Notes: generated by a model not told the origin, from the letters alone. Shown: positions 10,711-22,236, counted from the stretch's first letter. The stretch is 64,000 nucleotides of DNA from Lepidonotus clava (GCA_936440205.1 OW387136.1:50800232-50864231), one strand, 5' to 3'. Made by a program: numbers and translations.

Positions 10711-10907
10711 AAAGGGACAGTCTCGTCCTCCTGTTGTCAGGCTTACATACGCCGACGTTAACCTAACAACGCGACGGCCGGCGACGTGTTTTCCACTTTT
10801 GGAACGTAATCCAGCGACGTTATTGGTCACGTCACGAATTTGGCGCCAATGTAGGGGAGCTACAACTGATCAAATTATGTGCATCTTACAGACGAGAATG
10901 TCCCTTT
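10711..10907. mobile_element. MITE with AAAGGGACA ends
   Basis: 197 bp bounded by AAAGGGACAGTCTCGTC and its inverted partner GACGAGAATGTCCCTTT (16 of 17 positions pair). The interior is GC-rich with several CpGs (GGCCGGCGACGTG). It accounts for the 94-codon frame here. No clear target duplication. Confidence 0.7.
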
Positions 10908-11324
10908 ACGATGACCGTATTGGATGTTGTATTTTGAAGGAAAACCTCAGAAGGGTATTGTAATAAAGCCTTCCTGCTCTAGAAAATACAGAAGCAGTTA
11001 TCAGACATTCATATGCTGTATTCACGGGTTGTAAATTATGTAGATAATATAAGTGCAGCCTTACAGAGAAACGCTAGGTCTAGTGAAAACGATACAGCGC
11101 TTTCACTTTCTCCTTGGCAATTATGTTGAGTTTTGATTTGATATTATTTATAATATTTTTACAGCCTAGAATATATTATATTGATAAAAATAAATTGCAT
11201 TTAGATTTGATATGTGTCATTGCACTTTCAGTTTGTTCAAATGACCATGGTACACGATGAGCAAAATGGTCAAGAAATAAGAGAATATTTTGACTGGTTT
11301 CTTGCCCATTAGACAATTCTCATA
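10908..11324. other. No gene or repeat recognised
   Basis: AT-rich sequence between two transposons; nothing supportable. Confidence 0.5.
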
Positions 11325-11731
11325 CTCCTGGGCGGGGAGGGGGGGGCACTCATCAGTATATGAAGGTAGATACCAACTGCGAAACTACAGCCCCCCCCCC
11401 CCTTTTTTTTGGGGATTTGACAGCCCCCAGAAAAACTGCAATACTCTACCAGCCCCTTAAAAAGAGCATTTACTGATAAATTTCTTGGTCACAAGCTGAT
11501 TTCAGAATGTTTTAACTTGTTCAAGAGCCATTATGAAGGGATCTAATAACATAACATTGAGTTTAATGTAACAGTAATATTGATAAATATAATAAGATTC
11601 ACAGCTTTTCTAAATGATGGTTTGATAATTTGACAGCCCCCCCTTTTCAGCCAAATTGGCGATTGACAGCTACAGCCCCTCATGGGTCCGACCTCAGTTG
11701 GTACCCATCTCTAGACCAAGTACCCCCCCTT
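11325..11731. mobile_element. R5 element
   Basis: CTCCTGGGCGGGGAGG plus GGGGCACTCATCAG at the left; AAGTACCCCCCCTTGG at the right. A C run with T run (11390-11408) and GACAGCCCCC blocks lie between. Same architecture as 7807-8230. Confidence 0.55.
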
Positions 11732-12026
11732 GGCTCATACTGATAGTACATAACACAGGGAAGTCCCAGTGTGTTCTATAAGTAGGTATACATCTGTTGG
11801 ACCTGGGAGGGGCCGCAGGAGTGGATCTTCAACTTGTACAAACAGAGAGTCAAAAAGTAGCAGGAGTCAAAAAGTGACCCCCTTTTTAATGGCCAGCTGA
11901 ATAACACCCCTCGCCAGTACGTACCCGGTCCTGTTACTGCCCCGCCGGGGTGCACATTCCCCCTTATTATCGTCCACAAAAAGGTGGCCACTATTGTGAA
12001 GGCTCTGTTTCCACTATCCAATGTTC

Positions 12027-12834
12027 CAGGGTTGCCACAAACCAGAGATGTCAACATTCCCTGACATTTCCCTGACTTTTCCCTGTCAAATTCCATTTTT
12101 CCCTGTCAGATAATACTTTATACATCATGTTCATCTCGCTGTTTACCATTACCAGCTATGTAGTTTCAACTGGAAGAACACTCATTATGTAAGTGAAGTT
12201 GTCGTAAATAAGAATATAATAATAAGATAACAAAATCCTTTCATGAAACAGCCTTGAATCATGACTAGAACAGATGTTCATGAATTGTCGGAGTTTTAAC
12301 TCCACTCGGCAATTTTTCAGCTATATCAGGACCACTCACGTTTGTATATACCAGTTGGCTGACTGAATCTATGCTGATGGAAATGACAGCAAGGCAAGGC
12401 ACTACAGCTGGCACAGCCAAGGCTCAAACCTGGTCCAGCCACGTGTGAGGTGAGGACTCTACCCACTATACTATCCCACCCCCTTCCCTGGAATAGTCTT
12501 CTACTCCCATTTAGGGTCAGTTTTTTATTTGCAACTCCTGTAGCCAAGGCAATGCTTTTGGATCACAGTAACGCACCTTGCAATCACTACATGCCTGTCA
12601 AGGGGCCACAATTTAAAAAATAGTTTTTGCCAAACCAGATTCTTGTGACCCAATGCACCGATTTCAACTTTGTGATTTAAATTTGGGGCTATGACATACT
12701 TGAAAATTCCATTTTCCCCTGACTTTTTTTCAAAATTCCAGTTTTTCCTGACCAATTCAAAAATCCCCTGACTTTTCCATGACCTTGAAAAAATAAACTT
12801 TTCCCTGACTTTTCCCTGACCTGTAGCAACCCTC
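12027..12834. mobile_element. hAT-like element with CAGGGTTGC ends
   Basis: Left end CAGGGTTGCCACAAACC; right end CTGTAGCAACCCT. Adjacent to both ends are repeated TTCCCTGACTTTTCCCTGAC phrases. CAGGGTTGC ends are typical of hAT-derived short elements, but no convincing 8-bp target duplication is present. A SINE lies inside. A second, truncated copy is at 63078. Confidence 0.6.
12330..12483 (-). mobile_element. tRNA-derived SINE
   Basis: Read on the minus strand it begins GGGATAGTATAGTGGGTAG, a box A-like promoter. About 50 bp on is AGGTTTGAGCCT, a box B-like sequence (GGTTYGANYCY). This spacing is that of an internal RNA polymerase III promoter. The tRNA-unrelated part follows (to about 12330 in plus coordinates). 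It accounts for the 73-codon minus frame. Its placement within the hAT-like element implies later insertion, though no flanking duplication was resolved. Confidence 0.65.
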
Positions 12835-13714
12835 ACTGTTTGTTCCGATTTCAAAAATCGTGAGGAGGAATATGCGCTCTGCAATTTCATAAATATATTA
12901 TAAATTATCAGAAAGGATTTTGAATTCTCTTTCAAATGGTATGTAGCATGCATGGGCTAATAAAACTTCGGTATTTCCAAATTACTTATAGTCAAAATCA
13001 CCTAGTGGAATACAGGCATTACTGTTTTCGCCCCGTCTTTTTACTCGCATACTTGTCTCTTCATAGAGAAAGGGTGAGTCAGGATTCCAGGCCTTCCAAT
13101 GGTGGATCACACTGTTTGGGGAGTGGATCTTATATACATGTAGTTTTAATGGGTAATTCTCTCCTTTCTTTACTTTCTGACAGTCTTAAAAGGCTGGGGG
13201 GACGATTTGTATCTATGGATCAACTGGAAGTATTTGGGAAGGCCTTTTGTGGTTTTAAGGAATTACATTTTATGAGTGCATTCAACAAAGGAATACATCA
13301 CCGCAGAGAGCACGGACTTTTTAAATGTTATTCTATTGTGCAATTTCGATCTGGCCATCTGCCCCTAGGCCATTCATAAACTTAAGCCCCCCCCCCCCCC
13401 TCCCCTTATTACATATCTCTTGGATATTTCCTGAACTAAATATGGCTGACCTCGAACAAGAACTTCATAAACTAATTATCTATAGATATATATATGATCT
13501 ATTTTTGGTCTGCGATATATATATATATATATATATATAAAGATACAACCATGCTGTGTAAATATAAAAGTGTACATTATAGTAGAGGTATAAACTTAAA
13601 AGCTTGCCTTACTGTTACCTTATTTCATAAAAAAAAAACTAATGAAGTTTTATCAGAAGTTTTCCTAAGCAATTTTGGTGATTTTTGTATGTTTCCTTGT
13701 AATCATACACTCTG
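12835..13714. other. No defensible gene; C run and TA microsatellite
   Basis: A 147-codon plus frame (12936-13379) is among the longest not made of simple repeats, but has no recognisable domain and is of a length expected by chance in 64 kb. A C run lies at 13386-13400 and a TA repeat at about 13517-13539. Confidence 0.5.
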
Positions 13715-13825
13715 ATTTTTAAGGGTGGTGTTTTGATTCCCTGAAAAACGGGGGAGGTCAGTCATGAAAAGTAGGGGCGGTAGTTTGGCAGTGGGTAGTC
13801 ACCATCAAAGAGTCAGTGTCCCCCG
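13715..13825. mobile_element. R5 fragment, right end only
   Basis: GGTCAGTCATGAAAAGTAGG, then TTTGGCAGTGGGTAGTCACC and AAAGAGTCAGTGTCCCCC. Matches the right ends of other R5 copies. Confidence 0.5.
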
Positions 13826-14122
13826 GGGCTGCTTCCCATATACTGGGATACAACATCTGCCCCATAGCGCCAATCGACCCTTTATGTTCCCCGCGTATGT
13901 TCGTAAGCCCCATAGTTCCCCATGAGGGGATCTTAGGACGTGGAAGTGTTTCTATAGAACCTTAATTTACATGTATTACCACGGAGCCCCCACGTGACTG
14001 CATGACCACGTGACGTCGGCAGTACCCGGATGCAGGTGTGGACGTGGGAGTGGGGGGGGGGGAGTCATTTAAACGTGTTTTTGACTTAACTAGTAGCAGG
14101 AATCAGGGGAATCAGACCCAAT

Positions 14123-14430
14123 GATCTGTTAACCGCAGGTTCCATGAAACAGTCATGTATCGGGGTTTTGGAACGGGTCTACGTCGACCACATCCTGGAG
14201 TTTAATCTATTTCCTTAGGCAGATTTTTACGACAATTTTTTTCTATAAGCTTACATCATGCAGCTTTGAATACCCTTTTTTATGATATGTGATCTGTTCG
14301 CCAAAGCTTCCATGAAACCGTCATGCATCGGGGTTCGGGGATGGGCCTCAGCTAACCACATCCCGGAGATTTTTCTAAATATTTCTTTTAGGACAAATCT
14401 TTTCTATATGTTTACTTCAACAGTATAGCA
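14123..14430 (+). repeat. Tandem duplication, period 168 bp
   Basis: GATCTGTT, CCATGAAACMGTCATGYATC, GGGGTT and CCACATCCYGGAG occur at 14123-14220 and again 168 bp later. The copies differ at many positions, so the duplication is not recent. Confidence 0.7.
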
Positions 14431-15149
14431 CATATTCTATTTGCAGCTTTATTTTCCTTACTAAATTATGAATAAAGGTAGCCAATAAAAATATACCTTC
14501 TAGTTTCGTAGATAACCATCGCTGCCATGTTGCGCTGACTTTCGATTGCATCCAATGAAGATCAAGGGGACTTTAGTCAGGCCAAACTCGCCTATATGTC
14601 TATCAGTTAAATTGATAAATCTCTATGGTTGGACTTACCATTTCTTAAATAGGGAACTTCCAATCAGAATTAATCCACTTACCTACAAGAAAACAGAAAG
14701 AAAATACATTTAGATGAGTCATCAAATAGCATCAAAAGTAAACTTTAATATAGGTTCAGGACTCGTGAAATATACGCATTGACAATGCAATGTATGGCCT
14801 ATACAAGTATACATCAATAGTAGTTGGAAATTACCTAAGAGTGGTACCTAAGTTCCGCGGTCGCTCAAAAGTTAACCCTCATAAATAATGTGCCCTTACC
14901 ATCCCAAACCTCCAAATCAACTCCCCCCCCCCCCTCCCAACCAAAAAAATGATAAGTTAACATGTTTAAGCTGTAGTTTATTCAGGGTCCCTATACTCAA
15001 TGTCGATACATTGTATGGCTTTTTGAACAAGTAACTTCATTGATAGTTGTGATACAGATCGATCACTTAAGCAATCCTTGATAAATAATATATCCTTACA
15101 TTCCCCCACAGGACCTAAATCCAAGGCCCCTTACATCCTCGTTAATCAA
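14431..15149. other. No gene or repeat recognised
   Basis: A C run lies at about 14922-14935. Nothing else stands out. Confidence 0.5.
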
Positions 15150-15290
15150 TACCCGTAGGCCGCCATGTTGGTGCCCGTCTTCCGCCCCAGTGCGCATGCC
15201 CGTGGTGACCGACATGCGCACTGACAGGTCCCGCCGTAACCCAACCTTCCCTAAACTTCCGCTGCCCGCAGGTAGTCCCCCCTGAATCAA
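15150..15290. promoter_or_regulatory. Small GC-rich patch with NRF1/YY1-like motifs
   Basis: GCCGCCATGTTGG (YY1-like) is followed by an 11-bp inverted repeat, CAGTGCGCATG (15188-15198) and CATGCGCACTG (15213-15223), holding NRF1-like GCGCATGC cores. CpG density is above the surroundings. Could be a promoter or enhancer, or just a GC-rich repeat; no transcript can be inferred. Confidence 0.25.
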
Positions 15291-15405
15291 TACACAGTCG
15301 ATTTATGTATAATTAAATCTCAGTCAACACCCACACACTGTTTGGGCGCCCTCTGCGCCCAACCTTACTCCAGTCCTGGTAGTCTCCTGACTTGGCTCAT
15401 TGCTC

Positions 15406-15648
15406 TACAGACCTTGTGCAGATGACTTCATATTGATCAAAAAGGACTGGCCGCCATATTGGTGATCAATTCATTATGAGTGATATTTTAAATTCTGAAA
15501 CATTTACAACAGAATATTTTGCTAAATTTAATCCAAAAATACAAAATTAACACTCCCCAACCTTAAGAATCCATCAAATTTGAATCTATTTCATAGCCAT
15601 GTGGTCACCAAAATGTGATCACGTGACCACATCTGCACAAGGTCTATA
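15406..15648 (-). mobile_element. R2 MITE, inverted relative to 4144
   Basis: TACAGACCTTGTGCAGATG at the left and CATCTGCACAAGGTCTATA at the right. GCCGCCATATTGGTGATCA is near the left, and TGGTCACCAAAATGTGATCA near the right. Confidence 0.75.
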
Positions 15649-15925
15649 GGGCAGTGTGATGCACTACGATCTTTTCTAGAGAATTCGTTTTACTGTTAAC
15701 TAAATAGAATAATTCAAATCATAGACTTGTATCCCTATGTTCAAATACAATGTAGATATAATTATGTCAAACCAGGGAACACATGGCGTGTTTTCAATCA
15801 ACTCATTTTTGAATGAGTTTGTAAAAGGATATCCTCCCTCCCCCCCCCCCCTTCCCTCCTAAAATGTTATAAGCAATAAGTTCTCAATGACAGAGAGAAA
15901 GTATAAATGTACTTCCTTGTTTATC

Positions 15926-16032
15926 CAGTGTTTTCCCGTGGCCCTTATCAGCCTATAACAGCTGGTTGAGCCGACCAGCTTTAAATCCCCCACAACGAAA
16001 AAAATCGTTGTTATTGAAGCAGGGGAAACACA
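15926..16032. mobile_element. Short hAT-like MITE
   Basis: About 107 bp: CAGTGTTTTCCCGTGG at the left and AGGGGAAACAC at the right. Two small hairpins lie inside (AGCTGGT...ACCAGCT and CAACGA...TCGTTG). The right CTG terminus is degraded. Confidence 0.4.
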
Positions 16033-17159
16033 AGCAGTAGTTGCCAATTCAATACAATAATCATTTAGATGAGTTGGCCCTTTTATTAATCAAATAAAAA
16101 ATCTAACAAACAAACAGAATACATCCTTGCTGTTATCAAATAACATGTGGGAAGAAGCAAATGCCATATGATTAGACTTGCATGTATAAGCAAGAACATG
16201 GTGTGATCTGCAAACCTTGAGGAGTTAACGACTGATTACTAAACAGGGTGATTGCATGAGGAAACCAATGGTATCAAGCAGAGTGTGAAACATCTTGTAT
16301 TGATCACTTGGATGGTATTGTACTGATGTGGATGGCCATTCCATGCTCTGTTAGCTTAGCGTAGTGTTTACACCGGCGCACGATTTAGCTATAACTCCTT
16401 GTCAAGTGTATAGGAGTCAGGGAGGAGTCTAGGTATGACGTACCATACTAAAGGGGCATGCAGCGCCCAACTCAGTCAGAGTTAACTGAAACATTGTGGT
16501 GAGTAACCATCCTGGAAAGGTTGTGTCTTAGAAGCTGAGTCCTGGAGTTGGAATAGAAGCTGATAGACTTTTTAGTAGGCGGGAGCGTTAACTGAGTGTG
16601 TTTGAAGGGATTCCATCCTTGGAGCTGTTCATTGTCAATTGAGATCTTGTCATGGAACTACAATATGCAGGAAATAAATAAAAAACATCCTTTCACGCAA
16701 GTGTTATGTCTTACATAATGCAGAACTATGATTATGTATTGGACGACAGTAGTCAAACAAGGCGGAGACTGCTATAGGAGCTTGCTATTATCCATAAGGA
16801 AACGCAAATAATTAAGTACACCTAACATTAACGGATAATTAACCTAATATAGGTCAGTATTGTGACAAAATTGACCGTGGATTCAATAAATATCAAATCT
16901 TCTTATGAGAGAGTTGCCATCATTCCTTTGAGAAACCAAGAAATCCATGATAAATTATAAATTGTCCTGGAGAAAACCCTGCCTCATAGGTATTGTCGTT
17001 GATCTTGCAGAAACAACTTCCCAAATCCAGGATCAGCCCATGGATAAAATCAAACAGCCTGAGGCACTCAGGTATGAGACGCGCGTGCATGGCCCATAAA
17101 CCATTGTCAGCGGGGTGTTAGAGTGGGTGTTAATCTGTGCGGGGCGGATTAACTGCCCA
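16033..17159. other. No gene or repeat recognised
   Basis: Unique-looking sequence with no frame worth reporting. Confidence 0.5.
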
Positions 17160-17612
17160 GGTATGGGGGGCACTGACCATGGGGGGTACTCGACTTGGGT
17201 TTGGGTACCCACTGCAAAACGGCCTCTGGGAGCTGTGGCTGTAATCATGGGAAAGGAAGGAAAAGGAGGGGCTGTCACTGACCAGACAACTCTAAAAATG
17301 GGGGCTGTTAAGGCTTACTGTCTGCATAAGATATCTTTTGTTGTCAGAAGAAAGCATCAAGGAGACGTTTCAGGCTCTTCGAACTCCTTCAAAGGATTAA
17401 TTGTATTATAATCTTGGAAGAACAACACTGATTTTTTAGCCAAACACACCAGCTGTAGTGAAAACAGGGGGCCGTGCCTTGACATGTCAGAAAATAGGGG
17501 GCGGTAAACCAACATCTGGAATTTCACAGAGCTGGCATATTGTGAAAAGGGGGATGGGGTGTAGTTTTGCAGTGGGTACCTACGTTCAAAGAGTGAGTAC
17601 CCCCCCCCCCCC
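17160..17612. mobile_element. R5 element, second subfamily
   Basis: TATGGGGGGCACTGACC, then TTGGGTTTGGGTACCCACTG. The right end has TGCAGTGGGTACCTACG, AAAGAGTGAGTAC and a C run (17600-17613). It is clearly similar along its length to 43130-43529, including GGCTGTCACTGACCAGACAA. Non-coding in spite of a 98-codon frame. Confidence 0.6.
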
Positions 17613-17635
17613 CACCACCACCACCACCACCCTAC

Positions 17636-18215
17636 AGGGCACTGACTCTTTGGAAATCACTACCCACGTCTTTTATTTTTCATGAGTGCCTCCTCCTGTG
17701 TTTTAGTTGACTTCCCCTTTTTCCGAGGGACAGATCACTTTCCCCAAAACTCAGAGTGTGTTGATACCAGGAAATATACAAAAATCACAAATTCTGATAT
17801 AAAGTCATTAGTCTTTTTTTTTGGTAAACTGTAGTAGCAATAATGCTAAGGTTTAAGGTATTGTTCTTATATTTTTCTATGGAATTAGCTGCTTCCCCTT
17901 TTTCCTAAAGCCCCACTAACTGACAGCTAGACCAATGGCCGACAACAACGGGTGTCAGCATCGGCACAAATTTATCAAACAGGTTTAATATGGATCGGCA
18001 ATGCCATCCTTGCTGACGGCCAACGCCAATGCCAATGCCAACGCCGATTATGTGTGGGTATGCCATGTCCAAGCAGAGTCAGTGCCGATTCGTCCCAAAA
18101 TCGGTTTGTGGGTATGGGGCTTTAAAAAGAGGTTGACGCCCCTCGATTTGGACATTCACGTCACAGGTCCGTTTGGCAGTGGGTACCCTTCCAAGCCCAA
18201 GTGCCCCCCACCCCA
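17636..18215. mobile_element. R5 element split by R1
   Basis: GGGCACTGACTCTTTGG at the left and GTTTTAGTTGACTTCCCC next. On the far side of R1 come GGTTGACGCCCCTCGATTTG and GGCAGTGGGTACCC, ending in AAGTGCCCCCCACC. Without R1 the two parts align with 7807-8230. Confidence 0.55.
17908..18122. mobile_element. R1 MITE nested in R5
   Basis: AAGCCCCACTAAC at the left and GTGGGTATGGGGCTT at the right with TA on both borders (17906-17907, 18123-18124). The interior carries the variant GCCAAYGCCAATGCCAAC microsatellite at about 18020-18045, not seen in other copies. Confidence 0.7.
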
Positions 18216-18865
18216 CCCCTCCGGATTAACAGTGATAGATTACATGGATTACAGCCTGTATGATCGCCCCCTGTGACCTCCAGCATTACCAAGGTCACCT
18301 GATTTATGCCCCGAGGCATGCTAAGGCAGAGGGGGGTCTGATTAATTCAGTGCATACAGGTGTGGGCTTTGATCCCTGTCTGAAAGCCCATGTATCCTTG
18401 TATGAATCATTAATATGAAATACAGACTATTTCCCCGCCTCTTTGCACCCCTTCTCTAACATGACTAATGATAACGACGTTATGAAACAAACACTGCACA
18501 AACTGCCGCTGTACATTATCAGATTATAACTCAAATTTCATATAAATCAAACTTAAAAATTAAAATCACTACTACATATCACTGTCTTGTCATAAAAGAT
18601 TATTGTATAGCGAATGGCTCGGAATAAATCTATTTGAAGAACGCACACTATCTTTACCTCTAGATCTAGTCCAACACACTTTAAAAAAGGCTCCCATACC
18701 TCATCACCTTACTACCCTGTTTAAGTGTTCAATAAATTGGCCCCCTCTCCCTGCCCTCTGATGTCGGCCCCAGCTGGCCTATGTTACTGGGGGTTCCCAC
18801 ACTGAGCCACCCCCGGCAAACAGCAATGTAACAAGAACATTTTGCAACTGTACTTTTTTAATTGA
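18216..18865. other. No gene or repeat recognised
   Basis: Nothing supportable. Confidence 0.5.
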
Positions 18866-19166
18866 TCTGAGACCTGGCCAATTTTCACATAACAATAACG
18901 TTATTTTAGGTAAGGTTTAGACTTACAGAAAAAGAAAGTTATAATAACATCCTATTTTGGTAAAGTTGAGACCAAACTAATAAAGAACGTTTTAGTAATG
19001 TGAAATAACGTTACAGGAACGTCTCAAGAACATTCTAGTGTGACGTCACAACATTAGCTTCTAAAGACGTTTTTGGGTGCCATCAAAAGAACATAACAAG
19101 AACCAAACCAGGTCTAAACAGAATGTTGCTGCAACGTTATTATAACGTCATATTCTTGCTTGGAAT
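18866..19166 (-). mobile_element. R6 element, inverted copy
   Basis: Read on the minus strand it opens CCAAGCAAGAATATGACG, followed by ATAACGTTGCAGCAACATTC and GGCACCCAAAAACGTCTTTA, matching 3717-4044. It ends at CCAATTTTCAC/GTGAAAATTGG. Confidence 0.6.
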
Positions 19167-19293
19167 GCCTCTCCCCTTCTTCAGAGACCCAGCCTATACA
19201 GCCCAATGCTAAAAGCTTTACCGCATGTCCGACTGTCAATACATTGATAAAGTTCCAGATATTGTGAATACACCCTCACCCTCCAGAGCGGCC

Positions 19294-19557
19294 TATGGTC
19301 CTTGTTCTGACATGGCCACATGCACATGATCACATTTGTAGTGATCATGACCAAGTGGATATAGAAGAAATTCAAAGTATATAAACCTAATGGCAATAAT
19401 TGTTTATAATGATTCACTGGGTTTCTCAGGTAACAGTAGCATACATATTTTTTTCTAAATATTTGAGCATGGTGAATAATAATGATAATGAACTGGTCAC
19501 TAACATTGAGGACACCCCATGCATGACAGATGTGACTTCATCTGCACAACGTCTATC
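19294..19557 (+). mobile_element. R2 MITE, degraded left end
   Basis: The right end GACTTCATCTGCACAACGTC is clear. The left end (TATGGTCCTTG, then CATGGCCACATG) is diverged. Confidence 0.5.
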
Positions 19558-20164
19558 CTATACCGAAAGCTCTGCATGCCAGATGAACAGTCAGTTCATT
19601 TATAGAATCAAAGGGAGTTTGAGGGCTGCATATCACAAGTGGGAAACACTGCCAGGTCCCACCACCCATAAGCTTCTGTTGAGGGGTAGTTCGTTGTTTT
19701 TGTTTGTTTGTTTGTTTGTTTTTTGTTTTTTTTTGGGGGTAGGACTTTCCTAGAGCGTTTCTTCTCCCTTACCGTGTCACACTCGGCAATATTCTTTAAT
19801 CTAATAGCATACGAGTGCAGAAAAAACAGAATCATTCTACAAAAAGTAAGAGAATACAAAAAGTAAAAGAATCAAAACTGCAGACCTTGTCAAACGATTG
19901 GGCAAAATCTGTTAATTTATTGCGCCTCCCCTGACAGGGAATCGTTTTTACTATTCCCCCTGTTTTCCCTGTGTGGTGAGTTGCTCACCAATGTCCCCCT
20001 ACACGTTTATGTTTACACCTGCTCCCCTGAGGTGCTCACAGACCGCTGTGACTCTGGTTCGTGTGGTGTATGTGTGTATGTATACAGGAACTCGAGCTCC
20101 CTGTACAAAGCTGTTTGAACCTGTATACACCAGTACCATTAGCACTCCTACTGAAGACCGGTGC
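19558..20164. other. No gene; short TTTG microsatellite
   Basis: TTTG repeats with T runs at about 19698-19735. No coding signal. Confidence 0.5.
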
Positions 20165-20436
20165 CAGGGGCAGATCCAGGAATTTTCAACAACAACAAAA
20201 AAGGGGGGGGGGGCGTACTATAGTAAAATTTTCCCAGGTCCTCCGGTCCCAGGAATTTTACATTATTTTTTCATATATATAATATATAAAAAAATAATGT
20301 AAAATTCATTGTGCAACCTGTCTACTAAAGTAATAAATATTATCAAGTCGTCCATCCATTTGTGCTTGTCGAGTTTGGTATCTATTCCACACTTTTAATT
20401 CATATATATAATATATATATATATAATCCGCGCCTG
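20165..20436 (+). mobile_element. R4 MITE with 5-bp target duplication
   Basis: Starts CAGGGGCAGATCCAGGAA and ends ATAATCCGCGCCTG, flanked by GGTGC at 20160-20164 and again at 20437-20441. Inside: a G run, GCGTACTATAGTAAAATTTT, and a 17-bp perfect inverted repeat (20255-20271 with 20289-20305) around a TATATA loop. CAG...CTG termini are hAT-like. Confidence 0.75.
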
Positions 20437-20946
20437 GGTGCACTTGTCTCTCTGGGTATACACACAGACTACAATCTCATATGGTTTCTTCTCATATCCT
20501 ATTGGTAAGCCCTCGTCCAGTTCGTAGTTTTTTTTCCAGACAGCTATTCGCATGTCTTTCTTTTCCTAGGGGTGCCAAAATACCTTTATATATGAGGTTT
20601 TTGATAACCATATGGTTATTGCCCATGCTGGAGTCACGCTAGGTATTTAAATGCCCTTGCAACTGTGTAGAACATACTGCTGGATGAATAAGCCACACTA
20701 ACCCTCGATTAGCGGAACTACAGCCTGTATATCTTTCCCTTTATGTGGATATACAGACCTATGCAAAGTCAAAAGTCACCTTTTAATGTTTTTTTCGGCA
20801 GTATCATGGTTTACGTGTTTTCTATGTATGTTATGCCACAATCAAAAGGGCATAAACAGAATTTTTCCTCTAAAATTATGCTTATATAAATATTTTTAAA
20901 ACGCATCATTTACTATCATATCATCAAACTTTGCACGATACAATTC
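20437..20946. other. No gene or repeat recognised
   Basis: AT-rich; nothing supportable. Confidence 0.5.
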
Positions 20947-21311
20947 ACCCTGCAGGTTAATTTGGCCCAATTTTGTCGACAAACACAGGAAAACCTATAG
21001 AAAATAAAAAAATATTTGCAATAAATCTAGCTATTATGAATTAATTTTCAAACCAACTTGAAAAATGAACCATTTAAACAGATGCAAAATGAAAAATAGA
21101 GAGAAATTCCTTTCACTAAATATGGCATGATTTGTGAAAGGAATTTCTCTCTATTTTTCAGGGTCCCTGCTAACGAGGCTCTAAACCCACACTTGGGATT
21201 CCTATACTAAAGCATGGGTATTTGTCGACATATTTCCCAGCATGCATCCTGAACAATGCTAACCTGCAGGTAAAACTCAAGAAATTTGGTATCCGTGGTT
21301 GGGTGAATTCA
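20947..21311. mobile_element. Foldback-type element with a central perfect hairpin
   Basis: Concentric inverted repeats: ACCCTGCAGGTTAA (20947) with CTAACCTGCAGGT (from 21259), TTTTGTCGACAAA with TTTGTCGACATA, and a perfect 27-bp stem at the centre. The right end (21258-21311) resembles 42747-42800 (GCCTGCAGGT ... TATCCGTGGT), showing it is a dispersed family. Non-coding. Confidence 0.5.
21090..21160. repeat. Perfect 27-bp-stem hairpin
   Basis: Positions 21090-21116 and 21134-21160 are exact reverse complements (core AAATAGAGAGAAATTCC). After a one-base bulge, AAAT and ATTT in the 17-base loop can extend the stem, leaving an 8-base loop. If transcribed this would be a compact RNA hairpin similar in size to a pre-miRNA, though perfect pairing is more like a MITE-derived siRNA source. 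Confidence 0.85.
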
Positions 21312-22236
21312 AGTGAATGTGCTGTTTGATACATTCGTCTGTCAGGTGAAAGTCATGGATTAACTTAACATTTCATTCCCACTTTCCAGGACCAGTTGGC
21401 GGCCGTGGGTTGTGTGACATCAGGGTCAGTCTCTGGGTACACATTTGATGTAGGAGGGACGGTCAGTGACAGTGGATAGATGTGTGGGCCAGTGGGATGG
21501 GTGATATATACGACATGGGGTCAGAGGTACACGACACTCCGGCCAGACTGACCCCCACTGACCAGTGGTCAGTTCTGTGGACATAGGGCTGGGATTTGGG
21601 GGGGGGGGGGGGTCACAGTACTACACGGTAAACATACCATTTCTAGCTTAGACTAATAAAATGCAATTCATAAATCCTAAGTAAGTTTATTTGGCGTTTA
21701 CTTTTTATGTACCAAAGAAAATCCTTCAAATGAAACAGTGAAATAGAATATAATAATTTAAATTGCTGACGTCAAGATAATTATTATATTACATGTATAT
21801 TGAGTTCTCATTCCCTTTACAAGAGAGTCCAATGTAAAAAAATGTAGTGACATGTTCATCCCAATTTAGTATACTACTCATAAGAACGCAGCCATGAACG
21901 GAAAATAATCTTTGCATCCTTGTATGGTATATTCTGGTAGTATCTTTCATATTATGATATGTATATACCGGAAAGTGCCCCCCAATCGTCCCAATTCTGC
22001 TACTCATCCGATTTACAGGGTGTGCTGTGAGGGGTCAGAGGCCACGACATCCCCACTTAACATGGCCGGAGTATGGTGGCCAGCCGCCACTGACCGCTCA
22101 CCCCAAAGTGAACAATGGGGGCGGGGGAGTGGGTAATGGTCATTGTAGTGGTGAAGGTGATAGGTATAACACTACATAAGCATCGATAGGAAGATGTCGA
22201 AGAGAACTGCACAAATTTAAGATAAATTTTTTCTTC
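21312..22236. other. No gene; one G run
   Basis: A G run lies at 21597-21612. No repeat family recognised. Confidence 0.5.

Noticed and set aside
12936-13379. 147-codon frame as a gene
   Set aside because: No domain or family resemblance, and a length expected by chance in this much sequence.
21090-21160. Rho-independent terminator
   Set aside because: The stem lacks a GC-rich base and the context is eukaryotic; it sits inside a foldback element.
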